Positions 1-57,800 of a DNA stretch of 64,000 nt are shown here, piece by piece. Within the stretch, counting starts at the first letter, position 1, and each line of letters starts with the position of its first letter. The stretch is from Sitta carolinensis. Taxonomy: Eukaryota; Chordata; Aves; Passeriformes; Sittidae. Location: the NCBI GenBank assembly GCA_032173965.1, contig CM063284.1, forward strand, positions 119,076,410 through 119,140,409, given 5' to 3'. Made by a program: the position numbers and the translations under genes. The notes beneath the pieces were generated by a model. That model was not told the origin of the DNA and did not search any database. It was given only the letters and a program-made list of their open reading frames with translations.

Positions 1-3000
1 TAGATGGTGTGTCAACAGTAGTGGCAGGTAAGCCACAGAGACACACTGCAGCAGAAGTGAGAACTTCCCATGTTGCAGCAGTGAAATCGTGTCAAAGGGC
101 TTTTAGGGAACTGGCCAATGAGCTGAATTTGCGTGTGCTTCCAGTAGGCAGAGGAGAGATGCTGAACACATGCTGTCTGCCATCAGCAGCCCTGTGGTTG
201 CCAAGAATTGCAGCTACACCATTACATAAACCATCACACAGTACACATTGTGCAGCCAGACACAGTGTTTGTGTGTGAATGACTCTGCATAGGTAGGTGG
301 GGAAGTTCACACATATTAACAGGTTCGTGTTTTAAATTTAGTACCAAAAGTTTGTCTCTTTTATAGCCTGAAGTTGTCACCAACAGTCAATATTCACTTC
401 TTTTTTGAAATGGAGGGAGAAAAATGGAGGTGCGTGCAGCATAATAGAACAAATTTGTCCTGTTAGAGAAGGCTCAAGTACAGATTCTGTGCTATCAAGG
501 TCGAAATGCAGCTCTGGTTCTCCTACAACACTAGTAGGCATGTCACTGTTTTAACCCTTAGAAAACTGGCTGGCTCACAACAAAATAACGATAGATCTTT
601 CCAAACCATCTCTGTGAATGTGATAATTTAATTTAAACAGCATGAATCAGTCTGTATAAAGAACCTAAAACAGACAAAGCTACTTCTTTTTTTAAAGTAT
701 CTATTTCCAGCTCATTAGGCACAGAAAAATCCTTTACACTCAGCACTTTGACTGCACTCCACTCCAACAATTCAGCCCAATCAACAGATTTTCTCAATCT
801 AGAAACAAAGCAAAATGAAACAAGGGAAATTAAACAGTGAGTAGATCAGTCATTTCTGCTCAGCTTTCAAGGCTGCTATAAATGTTTCTTTTTTAGTTAT
901 GACATGCTGAAAACAATAAGCCACTTGAAAACTATAGCTGTGATTTTTAACAGCTATATTATTTTCAAGAAAATTGAAAATCATGTTTTTAAAATATGAC
1001 TTTATCCGATGATTTTGTGTGTATGTATTTTTAGGCCTAACTTGTTATTCTGCTTGGAATTGGGAAAAAAGTTTCAATCATTGGTTAAAAAAAGACACTC
1101 CTCCCAGCATTAATCCATCCTGGTATGCAGAGGAATAGCCTGGCACATTGTAGTCAGCAAAAAAAGACTAAAACACCTGCTCCCAGTCATACCACTATTT
1201 ATTTCAGAAGCTGTTATCTATTATTTTATATTACGTATATGCTCCTACAGGCCTGGGGGTAGTTTAAAATATTTCAATGTTATGGCTATTCTGCCACATG
1301 TCTTTTTCAAAAAGCTCAAGCAGTGTGAAAGTAGCTGGACTTTGAGAGCAGGCAGGACTGATGGAATATGTCACCCCACACTTTTATGGCAATGGATGAA
1401 TTTTCCTTGTCACAGGCAAAGCATGCTTTCTGCATGGCTGGGGCCAGGGCAGATTTTTTAATTAGCATTTGAATCTATTATTTATGAGTTAATTCCCTGA
1501 TGTCTGAATCCAAGGGCAAGCCCTGCTATGCTTGACATGGTCTCTCACAAGAGGCCTTGAAAGGACCTCCACCTTACAAGTGGAGAGACTGAGACTTTCT
1601 GCTTGACTGCTCCTGTCTGTCAGGCAAGGACAGGGACTATAAATTTCCCAGTTCTCAATGTCCTTGCCCCAAACATCGCTTTCTAAGGAGAATCATAGGT
1701 TAGCTCACTGCCGGTTCCCAAACTTGGAGATGTTAACAGAAGACTTTGTTGTTAAATCAAGCCCTTTTGACACCAGGAGCAGCTTAGGGCTGTGAATTTC
1801 TGACAAGCTGCTCAACCAGCACATCATGCTTGGGGGGACAGGCACATTCAGCCAAGAAGAGTGAAAACCACTCTGGAGTTGTTGCATTTCCTCCAAGAGA
1901 GTCCCACCAACAGCATCAGTACTCCTGACTTGGTGGTGCTGACAGGGCTGGAAAATCTATGGATGCAGTCACTCAGAAGGCAGCTCTCTCCACACACAGC
2001 TTCCCTCCTACACAATGAAGGAGAAGGCAGTTACAACTATTTGGACCTGAATATTTTATTCTGAATATGAGAGTCAGGCATACATTAAGCACATAGCAAA
2101 TAATCTACATTTTCTGTGGACAGAGGAGTTTTAAATTTACAAATTATTTTGTGTTGCAAGCATTTAAACATGTTTTTTAAGAAGTATACCTGATGCTGCA
2201 GGCCTTGTATTTAAAAAGTCTTTCTGTAATTTATTTAAATTTCTGTTCTCTTGTTCTGTTTTGTACAACAGAGCAATAGTTTTATCTCTATGCATCTGAG
2301 ATACTGTTCTGGTATTTTACCATCACTGAAGAACTGCTTGAAGATGGTAATATGTGGCTTTTAAGCACAGAATTCAAAAACACAAATGCATGTGTGAGAC
2401 TGAATGTGATTGCTACAAAACAGTGAACTATGGAAATTATGTAGTTTTGCACAACCAAAGGAAAGGTCAAAGTGCTTACAAAAGTACTTATTACCCTGCC
2501 CATGCTACCAAGTATCTTATTCTTTGATTGGTGCCATTAAAATGAATGAAAATATAAAAAGTGAAGGATTGTTGACCAGAAATAAAGTGGAGCAGTTGAG
2601 TATTAACTTATCTTTCATAGGAAATACAAAGCTTTCTTCCCAATCTTAAGAATTAGACACAGTCATGTCCATCAATGGCTATTTTGTGCATTCCTCAAGT
2701 AGGCAGCTCAATCTGCACAATGTTGTTTCCTATAGACAAGCAGACTGGCTCCAGATATAAATGTGTGTTGGCATTCAAGGACATTTGGACTCTTCCAACT
2801 CAAATTTTGGAAAAGGTATTGAAGTTCTCAGAAAGGAATTGTAGTTTTCCATAGGCTTTATATGTTATGAGTGACCAAATACACTGACCTTTCTGAAGCA
2901 ACTTCTGGAAAATACACAAAGAACTGCCACCCATCAGCAGTGATCTTTATTCAAGATTTGCAACAAAGCTTAATACTTTTTTGATCTCTAAAGGCAATTT

Positions 3001-5530
3001 TCTATCAATTTATAAATGATTATTTAATTTAATTTGTGATACTTGTTTTTGGAAAGGGTGATTTGAAAAGGCATGGACCTGTTTCCTTCCTAGTAATTAA
3101 TCTCAGAGGTTTGTTTATAAAATTTAAAAGCTATATAAAAAAAGAAAAGAACAATGTTGTTTTTGTTTTCCAAGTTACAGAAGTGGTTGTAATTATTCTA
3201 TCAATAATCAACGGAAGTGTAACTTCTGGATTTCACATAATCACTATAGAAGTGATTTTGACTGCTGGGTTACTAAAGAGTGTTTTGCTGTTTACTTTTT
3301 ACTCTGTTTAATGATAAACTGTACCTATGATATAAAATAAATTCACTTTTCTCAAAACCAGATTTCAATTCTGTTGTCCTGTAGTCAATAAAAATTGCTG
3401 AAAAGTACAAAGGGAAGAGAAGAAAGCAATTATAGAAGTAAAAAAGAGCTGTTGTTTAGAACTAACATTTAAAAGTCAGAAAAGCTATATGATTTCATAT
3501 CCAAATAGCTTGGTTGCCATTAGTCTTTTTCTTAGGGTAAACTACTCCATTTAGAATCCCTCTTTTGCTGAAAAATTATCTTACAAAAATTTAATTCAGG
3601 AAACAGAGTTTGTTCTTTCCAAGCAACTGTTTTTCCACCAGTTTGAATGACCCTGAAATTAAAGGGCTCATAGACTGTTTACACTTACATTCAGCAATGG
3701 AGTATTAGTTACCCTGCACAGGTCTTCAAAACTCAGCTCAGAGTTCTCAGTTGCAAGTCATATATAATATTCAAGCAGAGTCCATCCATATACTAATGTG
3801 TAGATTTATTTGTGGAAAGGATTTGGTATCAAGTACTTTTAAATGTCAAAGCTTCTTAGATAAATCTAAGCATACTTGCGGTTATTCCTGTCCAAGAACG
3901 CCAACTAGGTCTAAACTATTAGGTCCTCTTGGTAGCTAAAGGAGGATATTTGTTTGTTTCCCTTTCTTGTTCCAAGAGTTCAATTACTTTTCATTACCAG
4001 TGGAGTTGTAATGGTATGAAGATAAAGCTGAAATATTTCACATGATGAACTATTGGACTGCGAGCAGGAATCGAATCATCACATAAGAATCTTGTTGCTC
4101 CTGGTCCATGCTTGTACTGTAGCAATTCAGAGGTAAATTTGCCTCAAGCTAATTAGATATCCCTCATTCATTCTCTACTTCAGTCTCTTATGTGTTTGTA
4201 GTAAGTTCAATCTTGTCACCTAAATTCGGAATAACACATAATGATTGGTGCTAATCATTTATACTGCTGTCAAGGCCATTGGTCAGGAATCTGTGCATAG
4301 CAAAAGGCAGTTATTGCCGTCTTTAAAGTATTTAATGGGTATGGTCATAAGCAATTGGAAATCACTATTTTGAGTTCTTCTGTCCCCTAGACATTTAATA
4401 AACCAGAATAGGAACTTACATTACTCAAACAAGACTGAATTGAACAAATCTGAACAAGCCTTTAGAAATTTGTGTAAAATAAACACATTTATTAACAAAA
4501 TGTTAGACAAATAGAATGCAGTTCTCTCATCTTTGCTCACTGATTGCCTTATGCAGTCCTGAAAACAATGATATTCTTAATTAAATACAGTACTTTCCTT
4601 ATAAGACTTATAAAGCTTGCCCATTTGCTAAGTTCAAGTGCTTATTTATAGAGGATGTAGGGTTTTTAAATTCCCTATCCTTAGCATCAGGAATGTTTTA
4701 CAGATAGGTAAAATTGTTACATACTTGAACTAAAGACTTAACACTGAAGTAAAATATGAAGAATACTTCAAACGTCTTTCACAATTTTATTAACAAATAT
4801 GTTTTAGTTAATATGTAGTGGCATAAGATTAAATTCAAAATTCATAAAGTAAAATATATGCTTCTGCAGATACAATAAGATAAAAACAATAGTATTTTAA
4901 AAGTACTAAAAATCCCTCAACATGTTGTTATCTTCCCTGTGCTTTCATTATTCTTTCAAACATGGTGCTTATTCACTTTATTTCAGCTGTAAGGCTTCTA
5001 CCTTCACCTCTGGCTCACTTAAGAATCCATTAAAAATTTATTAATTCCCTTAAAACATGCAAAAAAATGCAACTTCCAGGAAGAAGAGCCACACAGCCAA
5101 ATAGCCACAGAACTCACTGTAAGAATATCAATAAATAAAACATTAGTTAATTACAGTTTAAGGCTAAATTCTTGGCTGGTAGAAATGGCAGTCACTGTCT
5201 AAAGCAGAGCCCAGATGCATCAGTCGACTGTCAGCTTCAAGTTCCAAGTCATGGCAAGTTGCTTTGTCTCTCCATAAAGCTGAATATTGTTTATCTCAAT
5301 GATATTTCATTATAATTCTTAAGCATCACTAGGAAAGTTAAATTTTCAAAGACAATAGGTTGATTTTGAGTCCACTCCAGTTATATACATTTGAAAGTAG
5401 ATTTCTCTGAACAGTTAAGAGAAACCTTGGTTCAAATTATTGCATAATATGAAAAAAAAAGTCACAAAAGTGCATATATGTATGAATATACGTATATACA
5501 CAGAAGGAAGCCACACTGCCACTTGCAGTG
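1..5530. other. 3' flank of CPA6, no gene recognised
   Basis: AT-rich sequence with only short open frames (at most about 90 codons), none of which resembles a known protein or has splice-supported continuity. Additional TTTATT hexamers (minus-strand AATAAA), for example near 4487 and 4785, could allow longer CPA6 3' ends. I see no interspersed repeat or RNA gene. Confidence 0.7.
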
Positions 5531-5553
5531 CGGCCAGCTGCCACTATAAGGCA

Positions 5554-5559
5554 TTTATT
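5554..5559 (-). terminator. CPA6: Candidate CPA6 poly(A) signal AATAAA
   Basis: AATAAA on the minus strand, about 430 nt past the stop codon. It is followed by a G/U-rich stretch in sense orientation (AGTGGCAGTGTGG, then TCTGTGTATATA), as expected downstream of a cleavage site. Cleavage near 5535 would give a 3'UTR of about 450 nt. Choosing this hexamer over other AATAAA hits is inference. Confidence 0.45.
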
Positions 5560-5738
5560 GCTGTAGATACAGGCCCGTGTTGGGTCACAGGTTATATTTA
5601 CACAAATGTAAACTTCATCCCTTGTTTCCAGACATCCCATGGGAAATCTTCATATTAGGGAAAGGTGTAAGGCCCGGAATTTCCTGGAAGTGGCACTTCA
5701 TTTTAGGACCGGCCTCACTGAAATTGCAGAATTAAAGT

Positions 5739-5744
5739 TTTATT
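5739..5744 (-). terminator. CPA6: Alternative proximal poly(A) signal AATAAA for CPA6
   Basis: AATAAA on the minus strand, about 245 nt past the stop. The downstream sequence is less G/U-rich than at 5554, so I rate it lower. Use of either or both signals cannot be decided from sequence. Confidence 0.3.
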
Positions 5745-5989
5745 GCAAAATGAAGTAACTATTTTGTACCAAACTGCTAAGTTAGTATATCAACTTTATG
5801 GACTTTAGATGAGTAGATATGGAATTACTTTTTTCAATTTTCCACTAAGTTAATTTGGCAGAAACAGTATCACATTTCCCATTAGCTTCTAGAATTCTGA
5901 GGGGGCCAAACTTAGAATGGCAACTGAACACACTGAAAGGCATCAGCACTAGGAGTAAAACGTTTACTTCCAGCTCCTAGAAATCCATC

Positions 5990-49725
<43,736 letters not shown>

Positions 49726-50314
49726 CTGCCAATAACAGAAAATGGAATTGGCACTTTAAGACTCTGCAGCAGTACAAAGGGATTAATTAGGTTCAGATAG
49801 CTACTGTAATTGTGCTCTTTTTCAGCACCTGCAAAATGTGCCTCCAAGCTTCCTGCTGGATTATGCACTTCCATAGAAATGATTTGCTCTTTACAGACCA
49901 GTGTCAGCTTGACCTTCCATTTCTATGCAAATGTTTTGTTAATTCCTTCTAAGTTAAGCTATTCAGGCTGACATCTTCCATACTGAACATCTGCCTCAGA
50001 ACAACACAATTATTTTTTTTCCAAAATGATTAATCTGTTTCCGAGGATGAGATTAAATAAAATACATTATATTTTTCATGTTTAAACCTTTAATGGACTT
50101 TGAAAAGTTCATTGTTCTCATGCATTCAAGAAGGGAGTTGACTTGAGAAAAGAGGTGATCTTCATAGTGGGGATACCTTTTGCTTTACCCATTAAAACTT
50201 GCACAAATGTTGTGAAGCAAATAGCTGCTCATACATGCTCACAAGGTTCTAGATAATAGTAGCTGATTTTATTCACTTTCTTTAACAGAAACTGAAAGAG
50301 AGTAAGTTTAGGTA

Positions 50315-50530
50315 AGATACAAGGAAGAAATTCTTTGCTGTGAGGAGCACAAGAACTGATTGCCCAGAGAAGCTGTGGATGCCCCATCCCTGGAAATGTT
50401 TAAGGCCAGGTTGGATGAGGCTCTGATAAACCTGTTCAGGTGAAAGGTGTCCCTGCCCATGGCAGGGGGGATGGAACTAGATGACCTTTAAGGTCTTTTC
50501 CAACTCAAGCCATTCTATGATTCTGTGATT
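50315..50530 (+). mobile_element. CR1 LINE 3'-end fragment
   Basis: About 215 bp of CR1 3' end: GAAGAAATTCTTTGCTGTGA, then CCCATCCCTGGAAATGTTTA, GATGACCTTTAAGGTC and CCATTCTATGATTCTGTGAT. It is severely 5'-truncated, as most genomic CR1 copies are. It lies in intron 1, antisense to CPA6. Confidence 0.93.
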
Positions 50531-51170
50531 TCAATGGACATAATTTTGCAAACAGGAAACAAGAAACTGAATGACCCTTCAATGACCACCATCTGTCATG
50601 ACCTATGGGTTGCTGGAGACCACAGAAAATAGAGGGGATGATCATGTAACTAAAATGTCAGCCATACACAAGAAGGATGAAACAACTTTATGCGGCCAAT
50701 GTGAATTCTGGCATTTTCCTTCATTTTAAGTTTTTAATTTGTACTGCTGGTAATCAGTATGTCTCTTCCAAGACACAGCGGAGGTCATGCATATATTTAT
50801 TTCTACAGTTCCATCCACCATCTGGAATGCCTTTTAAACAATTTCTTTATCTACAGTTTCTGTATTATCTGGGAATTTTTAACAGTAGAATTTCCCTTGA
50901 CATTGAGAGGTTTACTCCTTAAATATCTCATGAACTCTCCTACTTTGCTGAAGGTTCTGAGTCTACTGAGAAGATATTGAAGACAGCACTGCAAAGTGTG
51001 CCCTTCCTGGCTCACTGTTCTAGGAAGACTCTCAAGCTGCTGCTGTGCTCAGGTCTTGCTTTTGCTGAACTGGAGCTAAAGCTCTGCTAGGACTCACCTT
51101 TGTTGCAAGAATCCTTAATGAATACATAGGTAAGCATTAAATACTGCCAGTTCAGAAGAATGCACTGCTA

Positions 51171-51808
51171 ATCACAGAATCACAGGATAACCAGGTTGGA
51201 AGAGACCTTCAAGATCATCGAGTCCATGCCCTAACACCTCAACTAAACCATGGGACCAAGTGCCACATATAGCCTATTTTTAAACACATCCAGTGATGGT
51301 GACTCCACCACCTCCCTGGGCAGCCAATACCAGTACTTTATTACTCTTTCCGTAAAAAACTTTTTCCTAGTATCCAACCTATATTTCCCTTGGCACAGCT
51401 TAAGACTGTGTCCTCTCATTCTGTCAGTTGTTCTCTGGAGACAGAGACCAACCCCCACCTGACTACAGCCACCCTTCAGGAAGTTGTAGACAGTGATAAG
51501 GTGTCCCCTGAGTCTCCTTTTCTCCAGGCTAAACAACCCCAGCTCCCTCAGCCGTTCCTCACAGGGCTTGTGTTCCCAGCCCCTCCCCAGGCTCGTTGCC
51601 TCCTCTGGACACACTCGAGCGTCTCCACGTCCTTCCTGAACTGAGGGCCCAGAACTGGACACAGCACTCAAGGTGTGCCCTCACCAGTGCCCAGTACAGA
51701 TGAACAGTGACCTCCCTGCTCCTGCTGGCCACACTGTTCCTGACCCAGGCCAGGGGCCATTGGCCTCTTTGGCCACCAGGGCACACTGCTGGCTCGTGTT
51801 CAGCATGA
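51171..51808 (-). mobile_element. CR1 LINE fragment, ORF2 C-terminus and 3' end (minus strand)
   Basis: Begins on the plus strand with ATCACAGAATCACAGG and AGGTTGGAAGAGACCTTCAA, the reverse complement of a CR1 3' end. Minus-strand frames encode CR1 ORF2 C-terminal pieces: [11 protein letters not shown] and ECCVQFWA in one frame, then [18 protein letters not shown] and [12 protein letters not shown] in another. It is frameshifted between about 51560 and 51670 and is 5'-truncated. It is in the same orientation as CPA6. Confidence 0.94.
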
Positions 51809-54800
51809 ATAATAGATTCTGGATTCTGAAATGGCTTACCTGTTTCTGGAAATAATTTTCCCTTACCCCTATTCCTTTTAAGTCTTTTCTCTACAGTCAA
51901 CATTTGCTCCCCTTGGTTAGCCTCTGAGCCTTTTTTTTGTCTCAGCTCTCCAGTTTTGGCTCTAACCCCTGCTGAGTTTTCCCTGTAGACAGGTCTCAAG
52001 CCTTCCAACTGCTTCATGGAATTAAAGTTTTTGGTCCAGTAAGACTCCAGGTTACTGCTGCAACAACACTGATGTACCCACAGGTGTAGACCAGAGTCCA
52101 TTCTCCTTGGATGCTGTTGACCTTACTGGACAAATGGTTTATGCCTAAGAACAAAGATTTCTGAAAGCTCTCCTGTTATAATTTGGCAGCCCAAAATAAT
52201 TAGGGGAAATTACTGTGCTTCCAAGCCAAGTTTAACCTCCTGTATTGGAGCTCTCACAGAAAGGAATAAATTTTTTAGAGTACTACAGCTTCTGCATCTT
52301 TTAAAGGAAAATAGATGCTTTTAATTTATCATACATACAACAGTAATATTCTTTTCTATTCCTCACTTCTTTCTAAGTACTAACTTACTGTTAAGAAGAA
52401 AATAATAAAGACGTAATAAAGAAGTAATGATTGCCCAGGATGTTGATGTAGCTAATAGAGATTCATCAGACATTTCTGGAAGGATTGGAACAACCAACAT
52501 ATAAAAATGAGATTTTAATGAAATAAGTAGCTAAGCATGTGTTACACAGCTGTAATGGAATTTTGAAGGAACGGATATCACTTAGGTATGGTCTTGAATT
52601 AATACACATCACTGTAAACTGTCTTCGATTAGCTCAGCAACTCTGTCATTTCCAATGTGATGAAAAACCTGCCCTAGAGAGGAAAGTATTGGTGCTGTGA
52701 CAGATTGATCACTTGACACATTGTTGGGAAATGCTTCAAGCTGTGGCTGATTCTGCTACTAGAGAGCTCATAACAGACAGTTTAGCAGTTTAGCATGGTA
52801 ATTTTAGTATTTTAGTAAAAGATGGTTAAGCCATTATGGCAAAGCCCTTTCAATTTTTGTGCATGCAAGATGTGGGAATACACTGGATTCCTGAGAACTA
52901 TCTGCTAACACCCACTGCTGTAGGCTGGCTAGTCAGTGGATAATCATTATGCATTCTTCAACAAAGCACAGTTAGGAAATTTAGCTTCATTTCAGATATT
53001 GACAGTCCAAACCCATAGTCCTAAGGTAATTATTTAAGCTTTATAGTTTTTCTGGTTACATTTCACATTAAAGAAATCAAATTATTACCTTAAATGCTAT
53101 GCAATACCCATTGAATTTAGGGTAGAAATTTAGCAACTTACCCACTGTTTAAAAGCCAACAAAATCTATCAGATCATGTACTAATGTGGTTGATAAATGG
53201 CAGTTGCACCCTAACCACTCAGGACCATCACCTGGTGAGGTCCCCTGACATCCTTTATGTTAAGCTGTTGAGGAGAAAGAAGCAAATAATCATATATATA
53301 CTTAGGGACAGTTTTTCTGCCTGCAGACATATGTCAGCAGTCTGCTGATTTATGCATGTAAGGTTATTATTCTAACCATGATGCCTCTAAATCTTTTTTT
53401 TTTTTTAAACCCCATTTAAAAAAAATCCTAAACAAACAGCAAGATGCGATAAATTTTGTATAAATTAATGTGGAAATTTATATCCACCATGACAAACTTT
53501 CAGTTTACCCCTGGCAATTAGGCTAATGGAATTTAAAGCTAGGACTTAGTGAGATCTTTTGAATTTTGTGTAAACACTGTTGAAAGCCTTTGCCAAGAGC
53601 AGAACACAAGCTTTAGCAAATGAACTGAGTGAATGAGTGTGGCAAGCAAAGAGCAGAACCCAGACAGCTGAAGTCCCCAGGGACAGCCTTATGTCTGAGC
53701 AAAGTGGGTGACCAGCTGTTGGCCAGCACTGACATGCAATGACATATTTTTTTCCCTTTATCACCCCCTTGTATTTTTCAGGAACAGCATGAGAAATGAC
53801 ATAGCCACTTTTGAAACAAAGAATACGCTATGTGGCCCTGGGAAGGGTGATGTTCCCTGATGCCAATGGGGGCAAAACCTTTCGGTTTATTTCTTTGGCT
53901 TTTTCATTTACTTTTTCCCCATTTGCTTCATAGTTTTCCTCATCTATAAACAGACCAGATGGACCCAAAGAAACTATTCTGCAGCACATCTACAACTTCT
54001 TTACTGATGGAATTAGCAGTTCTCTCTCATTAAACTTTCCTGATGAAGTCACATGGCATGAACTACATTTATGTAAATTCCTCATTTCCTTCAGGAAAAT
54101 CCTTCTTATTGTTTTATTCTCCTGACTAATGTGAACTTTAATCAGATCTCTGCTCTCTCATGGAATTTAATAAAAGTATGTTTACAAAGGCTTTACAAGT
54201 ACTTTAAACACAGTTTAAGAAATGCTATGCTATAAATCAAATACCTATAGAAAAAATAGGAAAGAAAATAAATCCCCACTTAAAGGCATCCATTCCTAAT
54301 AGCAGAGGAGGGATTACAGTTCTTGAGAACAAGCTGCCATAGTTGCTGCACTTTAGTGGTTCATTAAGGCTGAATGACACATCTGAAAAGAGCTACAGTT
54401 GAAAGTCTCTTGTCAACTCCCAATATGCCATCAGATATCATTTGTCATGAAAGATCAATTGCTTCGTTCTCTTTTCTCCACTAAATTTTGATAGTCAAAA
54501 GGTTAAGAAATAATAAACCATTAATGCTTTTCTCTCTCTGTTACTGGAATGAAGAGTTTTAACTGTGACTCAAGACTGTTACAAAATCAAGGTGGATAAA
54601 TAAGGCTGGGCTTCTTCCTGAGACCTGGTGGGTACATCTGGAAAGGGAACTTTACAGAAGTTCCTGGGCCCTTCATTATGATTTTCTGTATTACAGCAGA
54701 TGCTGATCCAAACAGAAGAGAACACCATTTGTATTGTCTAGATGGCAATGTATATATTTTCTGCCTTTTAGCTATTAAGGCAGGAAAACTGAGACCATTC

Positions 54801-57800
54801 CTAGTATAAGAAAGAGCTAGCTAATTTATAATTTTGAAAGAAAAATAGGTGCTTGGTTAATGTCAGCAGAAATGCTGAGGAGGCAAAGTATGTTATTGCA
54901 TTATATTTATCAGCACAGCACAGATGACTTCTTGGGAAGCTGAACTTACATGCTAATTCCCAGGCATGGAATATCTGAGTTTCATAGATGTTTTTCAGGT
55001 GCAAAAGGGTTTCTTTACCAAGCAGGAAACTTTACAGACAAAAGTAATGCTATATTACTAGCAGTCTTCCTCTGCACAGCTTCATTTCAGAGACATATGG
55101 TATGGAAATGTTAGTATCTGCAAAAATTTCAGTTTTCATTCCAACTAAGGAACAAAGCTTTTCCAATAAAAGCTGGCCTCCAATGTCTCATAAGCACAGA
55201 CTATTGGGCCATATAGCTTAAACACAAGAAGTGGGAACCAATTGCTTCAGTGCATGTCTCTGTCTCAGAAAAGAAAAATGAACTGTGTATGGTAATGAAT
55301 GTTGTCTTGCTTCATCAAGTGTCATCCAGCCATGTGCAAAAGAAGAGAGAAAGAGGGCAGTGATTCAGGACAGGAAATAAAATAAGTAACAAGACCAATA
55401 AACACTTAAACAAGCAGACCAAATTCAGCAATCAGATGACAAGGAAATATTGTGCTAACTGGGCAGGATTAAGATCCAGGGGGGAGGCTGCAGTAATCTG
55501 TTTAAATGGAACAGCATGTATACTCATTCATATTAATTTCCTAAGAAACATATTGTAATAACATATTTGCACAAGACAGCTGATGAACATTTAACTTGGA
55601 TATGATCCTTCCAATGACATATTATTTGAACTACTGCTACTTTTAAAGAAAAGATCATCATCATTCTGGTAACATATTATTGAAAGGAGTTTCTGCTACA
55701 ATCCCATCTACTTCTTTATTGCCATGGCTTATGCCAATAAAGTGAGTTGCTCTGTGCTTTGTAAGGAAGCAATGAGTAGATGGTGATGCTGTCAGGCCTG
55801 ACAGGACCAGAATGTTTATCCGTCAATTTGGGTGCCCCCCTGCCCAAAGAGGAAAGCTTCCCCTTATCCTCTCTTTCTATCCTGCAGAGGCATGTTGAAC
55901 TTGTGTGGTGGGGCCAGACAAGCTTGATTTAATGTCCTGCTTAGACTGTAGCAAACAATTACTCCCCAGCCAGTGATCTGAACAGGTCTGATTACATCAG
56001 CTGCATACATTTTATCCCTTTTCCTGTTCTTCATCCTCCCTTTCACCACACTTCTACTTTGCTTTTTCTGCCTCCTCTCAAATAAACAACACATCCCTAA
56101 TTACTTTTCCCCAACTGGTCCTAACTTTGCTATATCGGTACCCAAATCTGGTATTTCTAAGTAACCTCAGCTTCATATAGTGTCATTGATAGGGTTACCC
56201 AGGTATTACTGCCCAAAAAATGTCCCCAGTACTCCCCTTCAAGGACCTGTCAAATTCAACCTTTTCTCAAATACCTCCTCCTTTACCTCCTGCAAGATCC
56301 AGCTTGCTCTCTGAATTTTTTGTCACCTTCTCACATTGTCATATTCAGCAATTTCTCAAGTCATGTGCCATCATTTATCCATGTCTTGAACACAGCTTAA
56401 GCTCAGGCCAGAGTCCAGGCAATGGCCTGCACATTCCTGCAGCTGCCATCATTCTGGAAGTCCACACAGAAGCCCATTGGCTTTTCTGAGCTTCAGACTT
56501 GCTTCAGTTCATTCTAAGCCCCATTTACGTTTTGAGACAACTGCAGCAACTATTTCCAAATTAAGTATCTCAGGACTCTGTGCAGCAGATTTGCTCTTGG
56601 CCTCAGTGAAAGAAAGAACACCAAATCTGACAGGAGGTTGTTAAAGAATTTAGATAGCAAGAGCAGAAGGGTGAAGGGGGAAATGGTTTAATGGTAGAGG
56701 ACTGCATGAAACTTTTTATACTCAGACTTCCTTCGAGACCTAGAACAAACACTCGCAGGTCATTCCCAGTGAGGTTCAGTGCCTGCTTGCCAGAATGTTC
56801 CTTATACTGACCTCCATATGCCTTGTATCTATTCATGTGCAAAAACCACACACTCTGTATTTGGTTAGAGATGTTTTATGGTGGGTTGGTTTGTCTGCAG
56901 CAAGACTCTGGTCTCTGTCATGGTGGGTGTGCTTGAAGCCCAGGAACATTCCAAAGCCTGGCACTCAGCCTGAGTCTGAGACCGGGCGCACACCTGCCTG
57001 CAAAGCCTGATGGACAGGCTGGGCTGCAGAGCTATGCTCAGCTGACTGCAGGCATGGTTCAGTTCCCTGCCCCTACAAACAAGGATTATCTCACCCTTTA
57101 AACTTCTGAGAGTGAGGAGACAAAATAAACTCACAGCTTTTAAGCTTCCCGTTGGCCATGGTAATGGGAGCAAGGCAGGGACCATAGGTGGAAAGCACTA
57201 TATACAGCTTTCACAGAACAAAATTCTGCACTCTTCCCAAGTCTTGAAACACTCTGCATAGCCTTTAATGACGTTGAAAAAAACCCTTTTCTTTTTCAAT
57301 TAATACAATATTTTCCACATCTACGATTTTTAAAATTTATTGGTATTTGTAGAATAACAGCGAAGAGTCCAAACAAGAGATGTCCATGCCCTCTTGTTTT
57401 GGAGAAAGCTATGAAATTTTAAAATATGCTCGAAGGTTGGAAATAACCTCCACTTTTGGTTGTTCAGGCAAACTACAAACCTGGAAAATATAAAGTATAT
57501 TTTCAATGAAAGCAGTCTTCTACAGTCTTAAATGAAAATTTTAAACTGGTGGTATTCTGATAAAATTGCCAAAGTTTAGTATGCACTACCATGAACAGAA
57601 CACACTTAAATTGATCTAACATATTTTTTAAAGTATGTTTATATTAAAAATCCAATATAACCAGAAGTAAGTAAAATAGCTTTTTTTCTGATACTAATAT
57701 ATAGCTTACCACACACAAGTGTAAGTTTTAAACCCTTCCTTTTGAATGTTTGAAGTTCACAGAAAATATTTAATTTATAGAACACAAACTATCTGGACTC

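Noticed and set aside
1..310. Overlapping 89- and 72-codon frames on opposite strands at the left edge
   Set aside because: Low-information sequence with no protein similarity I recognise and no splice context.
51559..52101. 180-codon minus-strand frame, possible gene
   Set aside because: Its C-terminal half is CR1 ORF2 reverse-transcriptase sequence. The N-terminal part is unrelated flanking intron, so the frame is a chance fusion in a dead element.
56160..56200. Possible CPA6 exon 1 donor (CTGG|GTAACC on the minus strand)
   Set aside because: The upstream codons do not give the expected N-terminal propeptide or a hydrophobic signal peptide, and no start codon context fits. Exon 1 is more likely beyond 64000.
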